Source of the DNA: Caballeronia cordobensis
GTDB lineage: Bacteria > Pseudomonadota > Gammaproteobacteria > Burkholderiales > Burkholderiaceae
DNA: 64,000 bases
NCBI RefSeq assembly: GCF_001544575.2
Contig: NZ_FCNY02000021.1
Coordinates: forward strand, 1-64,000
Direction of reading: 5' to 3'
Shown here: piece by piece, positions 33,958 to 43,953 of the stretch
Layout: each line of letters opens with the position of its first letter
Position numbering within the stretch: position 1 is the first letter of the stretch
Notes under the pieces: model-generated
Databases searched by the model: none
What the model was told of the DNA's origin: nothing
Seen by the model: only the letters and a program-made list of their open reading frames with translations
Translations under genes and position numbers: made by a program

Positions 33958-35349
33958 ATGGATATTTTCGACGCCTTTCATCTTGCGAGATTGCAATTCG
34001 CATTCACCGTATCGTTCCATATCGTTTTTCCGGCCATCAGCATCGGGATGGCCAGCTTCCTCGCGGTACTGGAGTGGAGATGGCTTGCAACCGGCGACGT
34101 CGCTTACAGGGAGATGTTCCACTTCTGGTCCCGCATTTTCGCAGTCGGCTTTGGCATGGGTGTGGTGTCGGGCGTCGTGATGGCCTACGAATTCGGGACC
34201 AACTGGAGCGGCTTCTCCGACGTCGCGGGAAACATCACCGGACCGCTTCTCACTTACGAGGTCCTGACCGCGTTCTTTCTCGAAGCCGGATTTCTGGGTG
34301 TCATGCTTTTTGGATGGGACCGTGTCGGGCCGCGCGCGCATTTCTTTGCGACGCTCATGGTGGCCGTTGGGACGCTGATCTCGACGTTCTGGATCCTCGC
34401 CTCCAACAGCTTCATGCACACCCCTCAAGGGTTTGCCATCGTCAACGGCCGCATCGTGCCCACCGATTGGCTCAAAGTCATTTTCAATCCTTCGTTTCCG
34501 TATCGACTCGCGCACATGACGATCGCGGCTTTCATCGTTGCCGCGTTCATCATTGCCGCGTGTGGCGCCTGGCATCTAAGAAACGGCCGTGCCGACGAGC
34601 CCGTCAAGCGCAGCTTTTCGATGGCCCTCTGGATCTTGCTGCTCCTCGCGCCCCTCCAGATCGTGGTCGGTGACGCACACGGGCTGAACACGCGTGAGCA
34701 TCAGCCGGCGAAGATCGCAGCTATCGAAGGCCTGTGGGAAACGGAAAAAGGCGGCACTGCCCTGAACCTTGTGGGGTTTCCCGATATGGACGCCGAGGTC
34801 ACGCGTTACGCAATCTCGATACCGCATCTGGGCAGTCTTATTCTCACCCATAGCTGGACCGGCGAGATCCGCGGACTGAAGGAATTCAAGAAGGAAGATC
34901 GACCTTATTCGCCGATCATATTCTGGACCTTTCGGTTGATGGCGGGCCTGGGCATGCTCATGCTGCTCACCGCGCTAATCGCCTTGTTTCTCCGGTTCCA
35001 GGGACGGCTGTATGAGGCTCGCTGGTTTCACGGCTTTGTATTCTGCATGGGGCCTTCAGGCATCGTCGCGTTGTTGGCAGGGTGGATTACCACCGAGGTT
35101 GGGAGACAGCCGTGGACGGTTTATGGCGTCCTTCGAACGATCGATTCAGTATCTCCGATCGGCGCTCAGCAGGCAGGCGTATCCCTTCTGATGTTCGTGA
35201 TGGTCTACTTTCTGGTGTTCGGTGTTGGCATCTACTACATGCTCAAGATGATGAAGCGTGGACCGAATGCCGTGGTCGATCAGTGGGCGCATCTGCGGCA
35301 CCCTGTGCTTCGAAACCGTCCGCTCGACGCACTCGAGGGAGAACAATAA
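33958..35349 (+). CDS. cioA: Cytochrome bd-type quinol oxidase subunit I (CioA, cyanide-insensitive type)
   Basis: 463 residues from the ATG at 33958, giving the usual start MDIFDAFHLARLQFAFTVSF. Heme ligand His in FHIVFPA; the quinol loop has GLNTREHQPAKIAAIEG. The loop is short, as in CioA-type enzymes (E. coli CydA is about 522 residues). It reduces oxygen to water at the inner membrane with ubiquinol. cioB begins at the next base after its stop. A DUF2474 gene lies nearby on the other strand. Confidence 0.93.
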   Translation: MDIFDAFHLARLQFAFTVSFHIVFPAISIGMASFLAVLEWRWLATGDVAYREMFHFWSRIFAVGFGMGVVSGVVMAYEFGTNWSGFSDVAGNITGPLLTYEVLTAFFLEAGFLGVMLFGWDRVGPRAHFFATLMVAVGTLISTFWILASNSFMHTPQGFAIVNGRIVPTDWLKVIFNPSFPYRLAHMTIAAFIVAAFIIAACGAWHLRNGRADEPVKRSFSMALWILLLLAPLQIVVGDAHGLNTREHQPAKIAAIEGLWETEKGGTALNLVGFPDMDAEVTRYAISIPHLGSLILTHSWTGEIRGLKEFKKEDRPYSPIIFWTFRLMAGLGMLMLLTALIALFLRFQGRLYEARWFHGFVFCMGPSGIVALLAGWITTEVGRQPWTVYGVLRTIDSVSPIGAQQAGVSLLMFVMVYFLVFGVGIYYMLKMMKRGPNAVVDQWAHLRHPVLRNRPLDALEGEQ

Positions 35350-36357
35350 ATGCAACTCGATCTTCCGATTGTCTGGGCACTCATCATCGGCCTCGCCGTC
35401 TTTATCTATGTCATCCTCGACGGATTCGATCTCGGCATCGGTCTGCTATTCCCGTTCTTCGAAAGCAAGGGCGAACGGGAAGTCATGCTCAATACCGTCG
35501 CTCCAGTCTGGGACGGCAACGAAACCTTCCTCGTGTTAGGCGGTGCCGGTCTGTATGGCGCCTTCCCGATCGTGTATTCGACACTGCTTCCCGCGAACTA
35601 CATGCCGCTCATCCTGATGGTGATCGGTTTGATCTTCAGAGGCGCGGCGTTCGAGCTCCGGGCAAAAGCTCGGCGAACCCAGCATGCCTGGGATCTCGCC
35701 TTCATTGGCGGATCGGCTCTTGCATCGTTATGTCAGGGCATCGTTTTGGGTTCGCTCTTGCAAGGTATCAAGATCGTCGACGGTCGCTTCGCAGGCGCAC
35801 CTTTCGACTGGCTCTCGCCGTTCAGCCTGTTCTGCGGTTTCGGCCTGATGACCACCTACGCGACGTTGGGATGCGGATGGCTCATCATGAAGACCGACGG
35901 CGAAATGCAAAGCAAGATGCGCGCGGTGATGAAGCCGTTGGTTGCCGTCTTGTTTGGCACGATAGTCGTTGTCAGCATCTGGACGGTGCTGGGACTTCCA
36001 AGGGTGGAGGCACGCTGGTTCGGGAGCGGTAACACGAAATATTTCGCACCGGTGCCGATCCTGGTTGTTGCCTGTACCTGGGGCATTTACTACGCCCTCA
36101 AACAACGTCACGAGGCCACGCCCTTCCTTCTGACCCTCGCGATATGCTTCCTCGGCTTCAGCGGGTTGATCATCAGCATCTGGCCGTACATCGTTCCGCC
36201 CTCCCTCACGATCTGGGAGGCGTCGGCTACCCGATCGAGCCAGATTTTTGCCCTAGTCGGAACAGCTATCGTCCTGCCGGTCATCCTGGTCTACAACGCG
36301 ATGCAATATCGGGTGTTTCGTGGAAAAGTCCGTGAGGGCGACGCTGGATATCACTAA
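35350..36357 (+). CDS. cioB: Cytochrome bd-type quinol oxidase subunit II (CioB)
   Basis: 335 residues, about eight membrane helices. The start LDLPIVWALIIGLAVFIYVI with DGFDLGIGLLFPF is the family signature, and WDGNETFLVLGGAGLYGAFP is typical of CydB/CioB. It starts immediately after the cioA stop, so the two are coupled. It pairs with subunit I to form the oxidase. Confidence 0.93.
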   Translation: MQLDLPIVWALIIGLAVFIYVILDGFDLGIGLLFPFFESKGEREVMLNTVAPVWDGNETFLVLGGAGLYGAFPIVYSTLLPANYMPLILMVIGLIFRGAAFELRAKARRTQHAWDLAFIGGSALASLCQGIVLGSLLQGIKIVDGRFAGAPFDWLSPFSLFCGFGLMTTYATLGCGWLIMKTDGEMQSKMRAVMKPLVAVLFGTIVVVSIWTVLGLPRVEARWFGSGNTKYFAPVPILVVACTWGIYYALKQRHEATPFLLTLAICFLGFSGLIISIWPYIVPPSLTIWEASATRSSQIFALVGTAIVLPVILVYNAMQYRVFRGKVREGDAGYH

Positions 36358-36456
36358 GCCGTTCTCCTGGAACCAAGCGTGGCGTTGGGCCGGACGAACG
36401 CGATCAGTCCGGCCGAAGCGATCAACTCCCGACCTATTCGCCTGTTGAGAGCATTC

Positions 36457-37368
36457 ATGATTGTCCGACCGAATCAAAACTGGTTCACGTTGCTTTTCGT
36501 ATGGAACGGCTCGGTGCTGCAGTCGATTATCCCTCAGCTTGTTTTCATGCTGATCATCAGTAGCCTTGCAGTTCTGACCCAGGGGAAAATCTTTGGCGAA
36601 AAAATCCCGCTGAACACGACCCCGTTCACGCTGTTAGGCATTGCGCTGGCGATATTCCTCGCGTTTCGGAACAATGAAAGCTACGCGAGATTCAACGAGG
36701 CTCGCCACCTGTGGGGCAACATCCTCATCGCCAGTCGCAATCTTGCCTCGCAAACGCTGTCCTACTTTCCGACGCAGATGGATCATGTCCGTTTCTGCAA
36801 CTTGATCGTCGCCGTTCCCTATGCGCTCAAACATCAGTTACGTCGAACCGATTCGGTGCACGACCTTCACCGATTACTCGACGACTGTGAGAAGACTACG
36901 TTGCAAATGAAAGCCTACGTACCGGCTGCCCTATTGAGCGCAATGCGTGAACGCCTCGCTCAACTCGAAGACCGAGACGGGAGCACGATGACCAGGCTCA
37001 TTATTTTGGACAATCAGATTTCCGAGCTTGAAAAATCAGTCGGCGGATGCGAGCGTATTGCATCGACGCCGATTCCGTTCGCCTATAGCGTGTTACTGCA
37101 TCGTACCGTCTACGCGTATTGTGTCTTGCTTCCTTTTGGACTTGTGGACTCCACGGAGTTCTTCACTCCCCTGCTCTGTGTTTTCATTTCATACACCTTG
37201 ATCGCATTGGAGGCAATCGCGAGTGAGGTGGCGAATCCATTCAGTGAGGCACCCAATGCGCTCGCCCTCGATTCCATGTCACGGAACATTGAACGGTCGG
37301 TCTTCGAGATCTATGGCCGCCCGATACCCGATGAATTGCGGCCGCGGCGCCCCTATCAATTCACGTGA
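36457..37368 (+). CDS. Bestrophin family (UPF0187) membrane protein
   Basis: 303 residues from the ATG at 36457 (GAGAG upstream), giving MIVRPNQNWFTLLFVWNGS, the family's common start. The RNNESYARFNEARHLWG signature identifies bacterial bestrophins, which form pentameric ion channels. It lies 100 bases after cioB and may be co-transcribed; a role in balancing charge or pH under stress is only a guess. Confidence 0.88.
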   Translation: MIVRPNQNWFTLLFVWNGSVLQSIIPQLVFMLIISSLAVLTQGKIFGEKIPLNTTPFTLLGIALAIFLAFRNNESYARFNEARHLWGNILIASRNLASQTLSYFPTQMDHVRFCNLIVAVPYALKHQLRRTDSVHDLHRLLDDCEKTTLQMKAYVPAALLSAMRERLAQLEDRDGSTMTRLIILDNQISELEKSVGGCERIASTPIPFAYSVLLHRTVYAYCVLLPFGLVDSTEFFTPLLCVFISYTLIALEAIASEVANPFSEAPNALALDSMSRNIERSVFEIYGRPIPDELRPRRPYQFT

Positions 37369-37388
37369 CGTCAATCGAGGAGGTCGGA

Positions 37389-37838
37389 ATGTCGAGTCAT
37401 CTGATAATCGCCACGTTTTCGAGCGTGGCGAACGCCGAACAGGCTAGCCGGGAAATTCAGCGCTTCGCATCCGAAGATGAAGGCCTGACGATTCACAGCG
37501 GCGTACTGGTGCAGAAAGGATCCGACGGCAACACAAACGTCCTCGCCACGCAGTCGAGAGCGATCTGGGGCCCGGTCATCGGAGCCATTACCGGTACGCT
37601 TCTGGGCTTACTCGGCGGCCCGGCGGGGGCGTTATTAGGTTTCACCGTGGGTACGTCCGCGGGTATCGCCCAGCAACTCATATCTGATGTTCTGGACGAT
37701 GAATCAGTGAAGTCGACCCTCACTCTTCTTCCGGCCGGTCAGGTGGTTCTGATCCTGGAAGCCGACGAGGACTCACCCGCGCATGTCGATGCATTGATCG
37801 CTGCATCCAGGGGCAGCGTCGTCCGTCGCGATCTCTAA
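37389..37838 (+). CDS. DUF1269-type membrane-associated protein
   Basis: 149 residues from the ATG at 37389 with GGAGG 5 bases upstream. A glycine-rich central hydrophobic hairpin (WGPVIGAITGTLLGLLGG, then GALLGFTVGTSAG) is flanked by ferredoxin-like alpha/beta halves, the DUF1269 pattern. The function of the family is unknown. Its stop overlaps by 4 bases the stop of the convergent small gene. Confidence 0.8.
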   Translation: MSSHLIIATFSSVANAEQASREIQRFASEDEGLTIHSGVLVQKGSDGNTNVLATQSRAIWGPVIGAITGTLLGLLGGPAGALLGFTVGTSAGIAQQLISDVLDDESVKSTLTLLPAGQVVLILEADEDSPAHVDALIAASRGSVVRRDL

Positions 37839-37981
37839 TGAGACAGGGCGCGCGTGAGAAGCAGTTTGAGCGGATAAACCGCAATCACGGTGGCTACCAC
37901 GCCGAATACCCAAAGCGCGATAAACCAGCACATTTTCGTGACCAGTGCTTTGCGCTTGCTCCGGGAGTCTGCTTTTATCAT
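37835..37981 (-). CDS. DUF2474-like single-span small protein (CydX-like)
   Basis: 48 residues from the ATG at 37981 with GAGG 5 bases upstream. A basic N-terminus is followed by one membrane helix (WFIALWVFGVVATVIAVYPL) and a short tail. The W-F-x-x-L-W-x-x-G-V pattern matches DUF2474 proteins, small subunits usually encoded directly downstream of cioAB. Here it is convergent with the cio operon and two genes away, so it has its own promoter. Confidence 0.65.
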   Translation of the reverse strand: MIKADSRSKRKALVTKMCWFIALWVFGVVATVIAVYPLKLLLTRALSH

Positions 37982-38093
37982 TTCAACCTCGCAAGATTGC
38001 CCTTCTCGCCACGCTGCTAACTGCACTCGCCATCATCGAACGATTCGTGAATGTTGTCCGCGCAGCGAGCGCGAGAAACTCAGTCAAACGCCG

Positions 38094-38417
38094 TCATGAT
38101 CTACCGTAGAAGGTTGTTCCATCCCGACGCCGATCGACTTCTGACTGCACCCAAGCCGACGCACGCTCGCGGGTAGCGACCCAGGAATGTGACGCCTGGC
38201 CATACTGTTGCATCAAGACCCGGCGCGCCCATTCGATCCCATCGCGTGTCGCCTCCTCGACAGTCAGCCATTCGGGCTGAGTCGTCCGGGGCCATACATC
38301 GACGAGCGGCTGGCCGTCCTTGCTGAAGTCGATTTCGGCAACCCACGCCCCTCTTTCATTTTGACGGACTTCGACCGCGATGCTGAAGCCCCTAAACGCA
38401 TCAAGTGCAGGACCCAT
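38094..38417 (-). CDS. Hypothetical protein
   Basis: 107 residues from the ATG at 38417 with GGAGGG 4 bases upstream. Soluble, mixed alpha/beta, with EVRQNERGAWVAEIDFSKDG at the start and an EWLTVEEATRDGIEWARRVL helix after it. I do not recognise the family confidently. Codon use and ribosome site support it being real. Confidence 0.7.
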   Translation of the reverse strand: MGPALDAFRGFSIAVEVRQNERGAWVAEIDFSKDGQPLVDVWPRTTQPEWLTVEEATRDGIEWARRVLMQQYGQASHSWVATRERASAWVQSEVDRRRDGTTFYGRS

Positions 38418-38688
38418 AGTTCCCTCCGTTCGAAACGCACCCACTAATGTAGTCGTTTTGCAGGCGTCATGTGTCCGCGTGCTCCGATAATTATGATCGG
38501 TTGGAATGCGGATAAATTTTCCGCATGGATGTCAATCCGGTCATGGCTACATAAATAAGCATCCCAAATCGTCCGAGAGGTTCTCCGTTCCTTCGAGCAT
38601 ATACAAGCGTCGCTAAAAAAGCGCCTCTTTGCCGTCGCGTGGCCTATGCTGAGTGAAACGCCCTTTTCAAGCTATCCGGAGGTGCACC

Positions 38689-38904
38689 ATGCAACAGCAA
38701 CAGTCAGAGTTCGACTTCTACATCAACCTCACCAAACCGACGCTCGGACTGTACGTTCGCAAAGGGGCAGGCCTGCCGGATTTTGCAGCGGCCGAGGCGA
38801 AACAGTGGCAATTTTCCGGGCATGTCTGGCAAAGCGAGCTATCGCCCGAGATCCTCAAGGAACTGGAGGCGAACGGCCATGCGTTTCAGGAGCTGGGCGG
38901 CTGA
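38689..38904 (+). CDS. Small hypothetical protein
   Basis: 71 residues from the ATG at 38689, which has a GGAGG ribosome site. It begins MQQQQSEFDFYINLTKPTLG and is soluble with an aromatic, charged core. The family is not recognised. The stop codon lies in the loop of a GC-rich hairpin shared with the convergent clp gene end. Confidence 0.65.
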   Translation: MQQQQSEFDFYINLTKPTLGLYVRKGAGLPDFAAAEAKQWQFSGHVWQSELSPEILKELEANGHAFQELGG

Positions 38905-38915
38905 CATCGCCGCCC
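38895..38915. terminator. GC-rich hairpin between convergent genes
   Basis: Stem GGGCGGC / GCCGCCC with a 7-base loop containing the stop codon of the small plus-strand gene. The clp stop is 20 bases further on, so it could slow transcription from both sides. No T tract. Confidence 0.4.
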
Positions 38916-38934
38916 GGTTCCGGACAGAACGCGA

Positions 38935-41703
38935 TCAGGTCTCGCTCTTCGCCGATTCCTTCCTGCCTTCCGTCTTCGGCGCGCTCTTTTTCGCGGCTGA
39001 CTTGGCCTTCTTCGGCTTCGCTTCCGCTTCGACCTTGGTGAACACCATCTTGTCTGTGTCCTTGTCGTAGCTCACGTCTACCGTGTCGCCGGATTTGAGC
39101 TTGTCGCCGAGGATTTCCTTCGCGAGCCGCGTTTCCAGTTCCTGACGAATCTGGCGCTTCAATTCGCGCGCGCCGAACTCCGGCCGGTATCCCACATCGG
39201 CGAGATGATCGATGACCGAGTCCTGCACCTTGAGCGTGATGTCCTGCGCGTCGGCCGTGCGCGTGACGCGCTCGATCTGAATCTGCACGATCGCGCGGAT
39301 GTTCTCGCGCGAAAGCCCATGAAACACAATGATTTCATCGATGCGATTCAGGAACTCGGGGCGGAAGTGGCCTTTCAGCACGTCCATGAGCTTCGCGCGC
39401 ATGTCCTTTTCCGAATCGCGATCTTTCTCGTTCTTTTCAAGGTTATCCATGATGATGGACGCACCGAGATTGCTCGTCGAGATGATGATCGTGTTGCTGA
39501 AGTCGACGACGCGACCCTTACCATCGGTGAGGCGGCCATCGTCAAACACCTGCAGCAGCACGTTGTTCACGTCGGGATGCGCTTTCTCGATTTCGTCCAG
39601 CAGGATCACGCTGTACGGACGCCGGCGCACCCGCTCGGTGAGCTGACCGCCTTCGTCATAGCCGACATATCCCGGTGGCGCGCCGATCAGCCGCGCCACC
39701 GCATGCCGCTCCATGTATTCCGACATGTCGATGCGAATCACCGCCTGCTCGTCGCCGAACACGGTTTCCGCGAGCGCCTTCGCAAGCTCGGTCTTGCCGA
39801 CGCCCGTCGGTCCGAGGAACAGGAAGGTCGCGATCGGCCGGTTCGCCTGGCCCATGCCCGCGCGCGACAGCCGCACCGCGTCGCTCACGGCGACCACCGC
39901 CTCGTCCTGACCGACCACACGCTCGCGCAGCGTGTTCTCCATGTCGAGCAGCTTCTGGCGCTCTTCCTGCGTAAGCTCGGTGACGGGAATGCCCGTGAGA
40001 CGCGACACCACTTCCGCCACCGACGCCACCGTCACTTCGAGCGTCTCCGATCCGGTCTTGCGCTGCCAAGCCTCGGTGAGTTCCTCCAGCTTTTTCTGTT
40101 TCTCCTTGATGCGCTCCTCGAAGTTCTTCGCTTCATCGAAACGCTTGCGTGACGACGCGTAGTCCTGCTCGCGCTTCGACTGCGCGATCTCCGCTTCCAG
40201 CTCCTGAATCTCGGGCGGCCGCGAGGTCGAACCGATGCGCACGCGCGCCGCGGCCTGATCGATGAGATCGATGGCCTTGTCCGGCAGATAACGCGACGTG
40301 ATATAGCGATCCGACAACTCGGCGGCGGCGACGAACGCATCGTCCGCGAAGGTGACCTGATGATGCGCTTCGAGCTTGTCGCGCAGCCCGCGCAGGATAA
40401 CAATGGTCTGCTCGACCGTCGGCTCCGGCACGAGCACGGGCTGAAAGCGGCGTTCGAGCGCCGCATCCTTTTCGATGTATTTCTGATACTCGTTGAGCGT
40501 TGTTGCGCCGATGAGGCTCAGTTCGCCGCGTGCGAGCGCCGGCTTCAGCACGTTGGCAATATCGAGGCCGCCCTCACCGCCGCCCTGGCCCGCTCCAACA
40601 ATCGTATGAAGCTCGTCGATGAAGACGATCAACTCGTCCTGCTTGGCCGTGACTTCATCGATGAGCTGCTTGGCGCGCTCCTCGAACTCGCCGCGATACT
40701 TCGCGCCCGCGACCATCGAATTGATGTTGATCTCGACGAGCCGCTTGTTGCGCAGATCTTCAGGCACGTCGTCATTGACGATTCGCTGCGCGAGACCTTC
40801 GACGATCGCGGTCTTGCCGACGCCCGGCTCGCCGATCAGCACGGGATTGTTCTTCTTGCGTCGTGCGAGCACCTCGATCGTATTTTCGATTTCCAGCGCG
40901 CGGCCGAGCACCGGATCGAGCTTGCCCTGACGCGCCATGGCGGTGAGATCGCGGCCGAACTTGTCGAGCGTGGGCGTGCCTGTGGGCGTGTCCACGCGGC
41001 CGTCTTCCGCGCCCTTGCCGACCACCTTCACCACCTTCTGACGGAGCGCTTCCGGCGTCACGCCATATTTCTTGAGCAGCGTGCCGGCAATCGAGTCAGG
41101 CACGGCCGCGAGCCCGATCAGCACATGCTCCGGACCGACATACGAATGCCCCAGTTCGCGCGACGCCTGGAACGCGTATTGAAAGGCTTTCTTGAGGCGC
41201 GGCGAGATCGTCATCTTCTCGACCGGCGCGTCCGGATCGGCCTTCCCTTTCTGAGCGTGCTCGTCGATATAGCGCTTGATGTCGTCGGGGGCGAGCTTCA
41301 GCTCCTTGAAGAGCGCCTGCACGATGTCGGTATCGGCGAGAACGTAGAGCACTTGCTCCGTGTCGAGCTCCGTTTTCTGCAGCTCGTGTGCTTTTTCAGC
41401 GGCACGTTGCAGTAACTCCATCGTTTGTTCGCTAAAGGCGTCGGTGACGTCGACGGACTCGCGCGGCACGGAGGCAATCATGTCCTCCTCGTCTTCATCG
41501 CCGGCGTCCTGCATGCCGCCCATCAGACGAGACAATCCGCCGCCGCCCAATAGTGAATCGAAGGGATTCAGCATGCTTTGATGCCGCATCAACTGCCGGT
41601 AGTCGTACTCGCAAATCGACATCGACTTGCGCTGGCCATTCTGCGCGACGGTCACTTGGGCGACAGCCGGACGGGCATGACAAATTTCGCAAAGGGCAGC
41701 CAT
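38935..41703 (-). CDS. ClpG/ClpK-type AAA+ disaggregase
   Basis: 922 residues from the ATG at 41703 (GGAGA upstream). The N-terminus has a cysteine pair and partner ([10 protein letters not shown] and SICEYDYRQ), as in the zinc-like N1 domain of ClpG/ClpK. A double Clp_N region comes next, then D1 with Walker A GEPGVGKT, a short M domain near [20 protein letters not shown], and D2 with GPTGVGKT. No IGF/IGL loop for ClpP binding is seen where ClpA and ClpC have it, so it probably works alone to rescue aggregates after heat stress. It sits next to the encapsulin genes. Confidence 0.85.
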   Translation of the reverse strand: MAALCEICHARPAVAQVTVAQNGQRKSMSICEYDYRQLMRHQSMLNPFDSLLGGGGLSRLMGGMQDAGDEDEEDMIASVPRESVDVTDAFSEQTMELLQRAAEKAHELQKTELDTEQVLYVLADTDIVQALFKELKLAPDDIKRYIDEHAQKGKADPDAPVEKMTISPRLKKAFQYAFQASRELGHSYVGPEHVLIGLAAVPDSIAGTLLKKYGVTPEALRQKVVKVVGKGAEDGRVDTPTGTPTLDKFGRDLTAMARQGKLDPVLGRALEIENTIEVLARRKKNNPVLIGEPGVGKTAIVEGLAQRIVNDDVPEDLRNKRLVEININSMVAGAKYRGEFEERAKQLIDEVTAKQDELIVFIDELHTIVGAGQGGGEGGLDIANVLKPALARGELSLIGATTLNEYQKYIEKDAALERRFQPVLVPEPTVEQTIVILRGLRDKLEAHHQVTFADDAFVAAAELSDRYITSRYLPDKAIDLIDQAAARVRIGSTSRPPEIQELEAEIAQSKREQDYASSRKRFDEAKNFEERIKEKQKKLEELTEAWQRKTGSETLEVTVASVAEVVSRLTGIPVTELTQEERQKLLDMENTLRERVVGQDEAVVAVSDAVRLSRAGMGQANRPIATFLFLGPTGVGKTELAKALAETVFGDEQAVIRIDMSEYMERHAVARLIGAPPGYVGYDEGGQLTERVRRRPYSVILLDEIEKAHPDVNNVLLQVFDDGRLTDGKGRVVDFSNTIIISTSNLGASIIMDNLEKNEKDRDSEKDMRAKLMDVLKGHFRPEFLNRIDEIIVFHGLSRENIRAIVQIQIERVTRTADAQDITLKVQDSVIDHLADVGYRPEFGARELKRQIRQELETRLAKEILGDKLKSGDTVDVSYDKDTDKMVFTKVEAEAKPKKAKSAAKKSAPKTEGRKESAKSET

Positions 41704-41851
41704 GATCAATCGTCTCCATGTTCGGGGCGGTTCATCATCGAGCCCACCGATATGCGACTGTCGATCGGGCTCGACCCAAACCACCGCGTGGTAATCAGGT
41801 CTCACTCCCCAAGGTCTTTTATGGCGTCGTATTGTCCGGTGCGGCCGGGGG

Positions 41852-42655
41852 TCACTCCCCCACCGCGATGGATACCGAAGCCTCGCTCGTCAACATCAGG
41901 AACGTCAGCGTCTCGCGCAGATACAACTGCACGGTCGTGTCGGTATGACTCGTATAGCCGATGGACAGGTCCTGTCCGATATGCAATTCGTAATCGCCTC
42001 CGCGCGTGGACAGCACACAGCCGCCCTGCAACGCGGGCGCCCAAATGACCTCCCCGCTCACGATACGTTTGATGTGCTGGATCACCGGATAACCTTGATC
42101 GCTCGCCTCGGCAAGCGCCGTGTAGGCATCCGCCCCGAGCAACACCGAGTACGGGCCTTCGACGCCCGCGAGCCGCAGCTTTTCCAGCGCCTGACTGACC
42201 GCCGCGGGGTAGTCGGCCACGTCCGCCGGCAAAACCGTGGGCGGGTTCGAACTGCCCTCGCGTATCCCGACGATGCCTGCGGCGCCGAAGCCATCGAAAA
42301 TCGCGCTGTCCTCGGCGAGTGCCAGTTCGCTCGCGGCGGTTTTCGCGGGCTGCCAGTCGCCGTCGTTCGAGCCGCGCTCCACGCTGTCGACCGCCTCGCG
42401 CTGCAGCGTGAACGGCACGCTCAATTGCACGAGTTGCCGGACGTCGTAAAGCTTGGCCGCCACGCCTTTCTTTGGAGCGGCGATGTTCGTCTGGTGCCCC
42501 GTGCCGATGGCCGCGAGCGCGACTCCGCCCGGGCTTTTCACGTCGATCACCCGCCGCCCCGCGACGGAGCGCTTGAAGGTGCGCGCCACTTCGGCTTCGA
42601 TCTGTTCCCATGCGTCTTCGGAAATCGGTGCAAGCTCGCGATGAAGGTTATTCAT
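41852..42655 (-). CDS. Encapsulin nanocompartment shell protein (family 1)
   Basis: 267 residues, the usual size for a T=1 encapsulin with the HK97 fold. The N-terminus MNNLHRELAPISEDAWEQIE, the GVALAAIGTG region and the end LRETLTFLMLTSEASVSI are characteristic. The shell encloses cargo carrying a C-terminal targeting peptide. Its start overlaps the end of the DyP peroxidase gene by 8 bases, giving translational coupling. The 148 bases before clpG hold a CGAGCCC/GGGCTCG stem but no gene. Confidence 0.95.
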   Translation of the reverse strand: MNNLHRELAPISEDAWEQIEAEVARTFKRSVAGRRVIDVKSPGGVALAAIGTGHQTNIAAPKKGVAAKLYDVRQLVQLSVPFTLQREAVDSVERGSNDGDWQPAKTAASELALAEDSAIFDGFGAAGIVGIREGSSNPPTVLPADVADYPAAVSQALEKLRLAGVEGPYSVLLGADAYTALAEASDQGYPVIQHIKRIVSGEVIWAPALQGGCVLSTRGGDYELHIGQDLSIGYTSHTDTTVQLYLRETLTFLMLTSEASVSIAVGE

Positions 42656-43700
42656 GTTGTGGCGTTCCTTTGAGTGAGCCGATGTTCAGTTTTCCGTCGC
42701 GGGTCGCTTCGCGCCGAGGCGCGCTGGAAGGCGAGGCCGACACCGCCGCGGCGGGCGTTCTGTCGGGAAGCGCGTCGAGCAGATCGGCGGACGGCACGAA
42801 GAAGAGCCCGCCCGTCACCGCGCGACTGTAATCGAGCAGACGGTCGTAATTGCCCGGCGGCCGACCGACGAACATGTTCTCCATCATCTGCTCGATCGGT
42901 CCGGGCATGCGCGCATAGCCGATAAAGTAGGTGCCAAACTCCTTTGCACCGGGACGGCCGAAGGCCATGTTGTGCCGCAGGATTTTCACCTCCTGACCAT
43001 TCTCTTCGATGGTCGTGAGCGAGCTGTGCGAGCAAGAGGGTTTCACGTCCGCGCCCAGTTCGACATCGGACAGCTTCTTGCGCCCGATGATCTTTTCTTG
43101 TTGCTCGACCGTCAAAGCATTCCATGCCCTCAAGTTGTGAAAGTACTTCTGTACGACCACATAGCTGCCGCCCGCGAATTCCTCATCCTCATCACCGACA
43201 ATCGTGAAGTTTGCAGCGCTTTTGCCCGATGGGTTCTCCGTGCCGTCGACGAAACCCACCATGTCGCGCAGATCGAAGTAGCGAAAGCCGTGCACCTCGT
43301 CGACGACCGTGACGGCATTTCCCAGTTTGTCGAGCAACTGTGACGCAAGTTCGAAACAAAGATCCATGTGATCCGCGCGGATATGCAGCAGGATGTCTCC
43401 GGGCGTGACAATGGCGCGGCGCTCGCCCGATCCGAATTCGATGAACGGATGCAGCGACGCGGGACGCGGCGCGCCGAAGAGAAAGTCCCACGCTTCGGAG
43501 CCGAAGCCGCACACGCAAGAGAGCTTAGCGGTGGGTGCGCGCGTGCCGACCGCGCGGACTAGCGCGGCAATCTCGCCGCACCATTCCCGCACGGCAGCAG
43601 CCTCGTCTTCGCCGCGCGCTACCGTCAGTGTGAGAAAGATCGCGCTTCGGGAGATCGGATCGCAGACGGCTTGTGGTTCCGGTGTGTTGTTGTTGGGCAT
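42648..43700 (-). CDS. DyP-type heme peroxidase, encapsulin cargo
   Basis: About 350 residues from the ATG at 43700; a GTG at 43718 is an alternative and neither has a strong ribosome site. The DyP signature is GFVDGTENPSGK; distal arginine and partner lie in ILRHNMAFGRPG; the heme-ligand histidine is probably in the HSSL region. The C-terminus reads DGKLNIGSLKG, the encapsulin targeting peptide. It should be packed in the shell encoded next and use H2O2 on reduced substrates or in iron/oxidative defence. Confidence 0.95.
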   Translation of the reverse strand: MPNNNTPEPQAVCDPISRSAIFLTLTVARGEDEAAAVREWCGEIAALVRAVGTRAPTAKLSCVCGFGSEAWDFLFGAPRPASLHPFIEFGSGERRAIVTPGDILLHIRADHMDLCFELASQLLDKLGNAVTVVDEVHGFRYFDLRDMVGFVDGTENPSGKSAANFTIVGDEDEEFAGGSYVVVQKYFHNLRAWNALTVEQQEKIIGRKKLSDVELGADVKPSCSHSSLTTIEENGQEVKILRHNMAFGRPGAKEFGTYFIGYARMPGPIEQMMENMFVGRPPGNYDRLLDYSRAVTGGLFFVPSADLLDALPDRTPAAAVSASPSSAPRREATRDGKLNIGSLKGTPQHE

Positions 43701-43853
43701 CTGAAATTTTGCAATCACGTCGGGGTACTCGCTCGACGGGGAATCACGCCGATTGCGTCACCGGGACAAGAACTTCGGAACGTGACTGTGCGTCTCCCAA
43801 TACAGAGTTAGCAGGCACGACACCGTTATGACATCACGACGAAATTCCGTTTA

Positions 43854-43870
43854 CCGATGTTTAGTATCGG
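43854..43870. promoter_or_regulatory. Dyad symmetry in the DyP promoter region
   Basis: CCGAT (43854-43858) and ATCGG (43866-43870) form a dyad about 155 bases upstream of the DyP start, in the 250-bp region that must hold the operon promoter. It does not fit the OxyR consensus. A weak operator candidate. Confidence 0.3.
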
Positions 43871-43953
43871 ATAGCGCGTACGTGCGACAGGCCGCTGGAG
43901 CCGGGTGACAATCCAATGCGCATGACGAAGCGGTCTTTCATATCATGCAGGCG

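Noticed and set aside
43854-43870. Possible OxyR site before the DyP gene
   Set aside because: The dyad does not match the spaced ATAG/CTAT OxyR pattern, so only a weak unnamed dyad is listed.
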